Positions 62,717-64,000 of a stretch of 64,000 nucleotides of DNA are shown here, in pieces. Position 1 is the stretch's first letter. Every line of letters starts with the position of its first letter. A program made the translations under genes and the position numbers. This stretch comes from Cyanobium sp. Tous-M-B4 (GTDB lineage Bacteria > Cyanobacteriota > Cyanobacteriia > PCC-6307 > Cyanobiaceae). The notes beneath the pieces were generated by a model that searched no databases, had not been told where the DNA came from, and saw nothing but the letters and a program-made list of their open reading frames with translations. The DNA is taken from assembly GCF_024345395.1 (NCBI RefSeq), contig NZ_JAGQBA010000004.1, positions 62,001-126,000 on the forward strand. Direction: 5' to 3'.

Positions 62717-63317
62717 GCCGCTGGGACCAACCCTCGAGCCAGGTCAAATCGCTGCGGTTAAAGCAGCGTGGCGACCAGCCGGCAAGCACTACCAAGCCCC
62801 TTGAGTCAATCGGCTGAACCACCACGGCTGGCACCCCAGGCAGCAGGCTCTCAAATTCAGCACGGCCTGGATAGAGGTTCAGATCTACAAGTGAGATGGC
62901 GGCCCCTTTTTCCTGGGCTCGCTGGCAGATTGCCCCTGGTTCAAAGGCCACCGGCGCCAGCAGGCCGCGGCGCAGCAAACACTTGTTTTGCCACAGCACC
63001 ACCACCGCTGCCGCTGGGGTGGCGGTGAGCAACATCTGGCTACCCCAGCCCAATTCTTCTGCCAACTCTTCAGGTAGCCCATCTGCGAGCTCAACTCCCT
63101 GTACCCCTTCGAGGGCAACTCGGGCAGCCGCTTCGGGCAAGGCCCGGGTCCAGAGCACACCCACCAACATCAGAGCCACCGCCAAGAAACTGGCCAATAC
63201 GGCGGCTCGCTCAAGGGCGGGATCGATGCTGGTAGCGGTTGTTTGATTCAGTACAACCAGGGCTAGGGAGGCCACCCCAGAGAGAAAACAGACCCTTGCG
63301 GGTGTGGAGGGGGCCAT
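62619..63317 (-). CDS. CCB-type cytochrome b6f heme-assembly protein (complex C subunit B-like)
   Basis: 232 residues from ATG 63317. Two hydrophobic helices (PARVCFLSGVASLALVVLNQ, then AAVLASFLAVALMLVGVLW) are followed by a soluble domain (ELGWGSQMLLTATPAAAVVVLWQNKCLLRRG, VDLNLYPGRAEFESLLPGVPAVVVQPIDSRGLVVLAGWSPRCF, YLEGWSQRLRE). This matches the cyanobacterial/plastid CCB2/CCB4 family, needed for covalent attachment of heme ci to cytochrome b6. The C-terminal ~33 residues are coded within the lptC 3' end on the other strand. Confidence 0.75.
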   Translation of the reverse strand: MAPSTPARVCFLSGVASLALVVLNQTTATSIDPALERAAVLASFLAVALMLVGVLWTRALPEAAARVALEGVQGVELADGLPEELAEELGWGSQMLLTATPAAAVVVLWQNKCLLRRGLLAPVAFEPGAICQRAQEKGAAISLVDLNLYPGRAEFESLLPGVPAVVVQPIDSRGLVVLAGWSPRCFNRSDLTWLEGWSQRLRERMEPACGNQDLIGPGGAKSPEFPPVPPDC

Positions 63318-63403
63318 GGGGGTTAAGCAGGAGGCGACAGCTGGGCCCGCAGGCGGCAAACTAGATCCATGTTGGGCCTGAACCGTTGCCCCCTTCCCTG
63401 CGT

Positions 63404-64000
63404 GTGACCCGTCGGTTTCCCTTATTGGCAGTTGTGGCAGCCCTGTTTATGGGCTTTGCAGCCATTTGGATGCCTGCCCCGGCTCTGGCAATTGCCGCAA
63501 GTGGTTTACCGGCCTCCGCTCCCGAGGAACGCATCCTTGACACCGCCGATGTGTTGAGCCGAGCAGCCATCGGCGAGCTCAGCAAAACCCTCGAAAGCTT
63601 TTCAGCAGAGCGGGTGGATGCCCACTTGATCACCGTTAACCGCCTTGACTACGGGCTGAGCCTTTCCCAGCTCGGCAATTCAGTCCTGGAGCGTTGGTCC
63701 GAGTCTGGGGGCGAGCCCAACCAGGTGCTTTTTTTAATTGACAGCCAGACGAACAGTGCGGCGGTGGTGACCTCCCCAGGTCTGGTTACCCAGCTTGATG
63801 CCAGCCTGCTGCGCAGCACGGCCCGAACCACGATGGCCCAGCCGATCCGAGATGGTGGTCGCTATCGCCAGGGCAGCCTCGATGCCATGACTCGCCTGCT
63901 CACAGTGCTGCAGGGAGGTGAGGATCCCGGCGAACCAATCACCGCTGAGGTTGTCAGCCAGCCCACCAATATCCCCACGAAGGAGGAAACGAAGTCAAGC
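63404..64000 (+). CDS. TPM-domain protein, Psb32/TLP18.3-like (partial, 3' end beyond window)
   Basis: The first 199 codons from GTG 63404 are open to the right edge. A signal peptide (RFPLLAVVAALFMGFAAIWMPAPALA) is followed by the TPM domain: RILDTADVLSRAAIGELSKTLESFS, DAHLITVNRLDYG, VLFLIDSQTNSAAVVTSPGL. Psb32/TLP18.3 is a thylakoid-lumen or membrane protein that supports photosystem II repair. Start codon alternatives upstream (ATG 63369) are in another frame. Divergent from the CCB-like gene (86 nt). Confidence 0.85.
   Translation, partial: MTRRFPLLAVVAALFMGFAAIWMPAPALAIAASGLPASAPEERILDTADVLSRAAIGELSKTLESFSAERVDAHLITVNRLDYGLSLSQLGNSVLERWSESGGEPNQVLFLIDSQTNSAAVVTSPGLVTQLDASLLRSTARTTMAQPIRDGGRYRQGSLDAMTRLLTVLQGGEDPGEPITAEVVSQPTNIPTKEETKSS

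Noticed and set aside
1-64000. tRNA, rRNA, CRISPR arrays or intact insertion sequences
   Set aside because: Intergenic regions were read for T-loop sequences, regular repeats and transposase motifs; none was convincing.

Overview
The window is a gene-dense, GC-rich bacterial chromosome segment that reads as a picocyanobacterium of the Synechococcus/Cyanobium type. The marker genes are apcD (allophycocyanin alpha-B, phycobilisome core), a Psb32/TLP18.3-like TPM protein, a CCB-type cytochrome b6f cofactor-assembly protein, a carotenoid-isomerase-like flavoenzyme, cyanobacterial Hfq, HemJ, a group 3 sigma factor, and cyanobacterium-typical families (DUF1995, DUF3370, DUF4330, DUF4912). Genes are packed tightly, with many 1-11 nt overlaps, frequent GTG/TTG starts and several convergent overlaps. 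No rRNA, tRNA, CRISPR array or intact insertion sequence was found.

Layout. Positions 1-960 hold a possible group II intron 5' end running off the left edge and an SGNH hydrolase of unlike composition, so this is the most accessory-looking part. 1196-9600: carotenoid isomerase-like oxidoreductase, SelO, an L,D-transpeptidase lipoprotein, an NTF2-like protein, a GT2/GH57-like pair, an SDR and a prohibitin. 9627-14221: a DgcN-like/PLP-racemase pair, a GAF plus degenerate GGDEF protein, pterin dehydratase and a mutarotase-like protein. 14368-19350: three very small genes, a DUF4912 protein, leuS and hfq. 19362-24297: dapF with a cysteine-rich tail, cysteine desulfurase, DUF1995, DUF4330 and a D,D-carboxypeptidase. 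24294-31864: coiled-coil protein, coaD, flavin reductase, uvrC, FeS photolyase, hemJ and a PHP protein. 31884-40307: cobN divergent from ilvE-metH, so cobalamin synthesis sits beside a cobalamin-dependent enzyme. 40357-49932: small hypotheticals, gpsA, phzF-like, SpoIID, an Ap4A phosphorylase-like protein, a sigma factor, DUF3370 and a ribbon-helix-helix/J-domain protein. 49933-50740 is the only long intergenic stretch. 50803-64000: apcD, rlmD, pheT, rpmG-rpsR-RNase II/R, a FAD oxidoreductase, metG-lptC, a CCB-like gene and the start of a psb32-like gene.

Most of the window is housekeeping. The parts that look least described are the DgcN-like/ornithine-racemase-like gene pair (9627-11845), the Cys-rich extension of DapF abutting a cysteine desulfurase (19362-21680), the ribbon-helix-helix/J-domain protein followed by a repeat-bearing intergenic region (48874-50740), and several RNA-level signals (intron fragment, nested hairpin, a terminator inside cobN). 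All functions are inferred from sequence reading; no database search was run.
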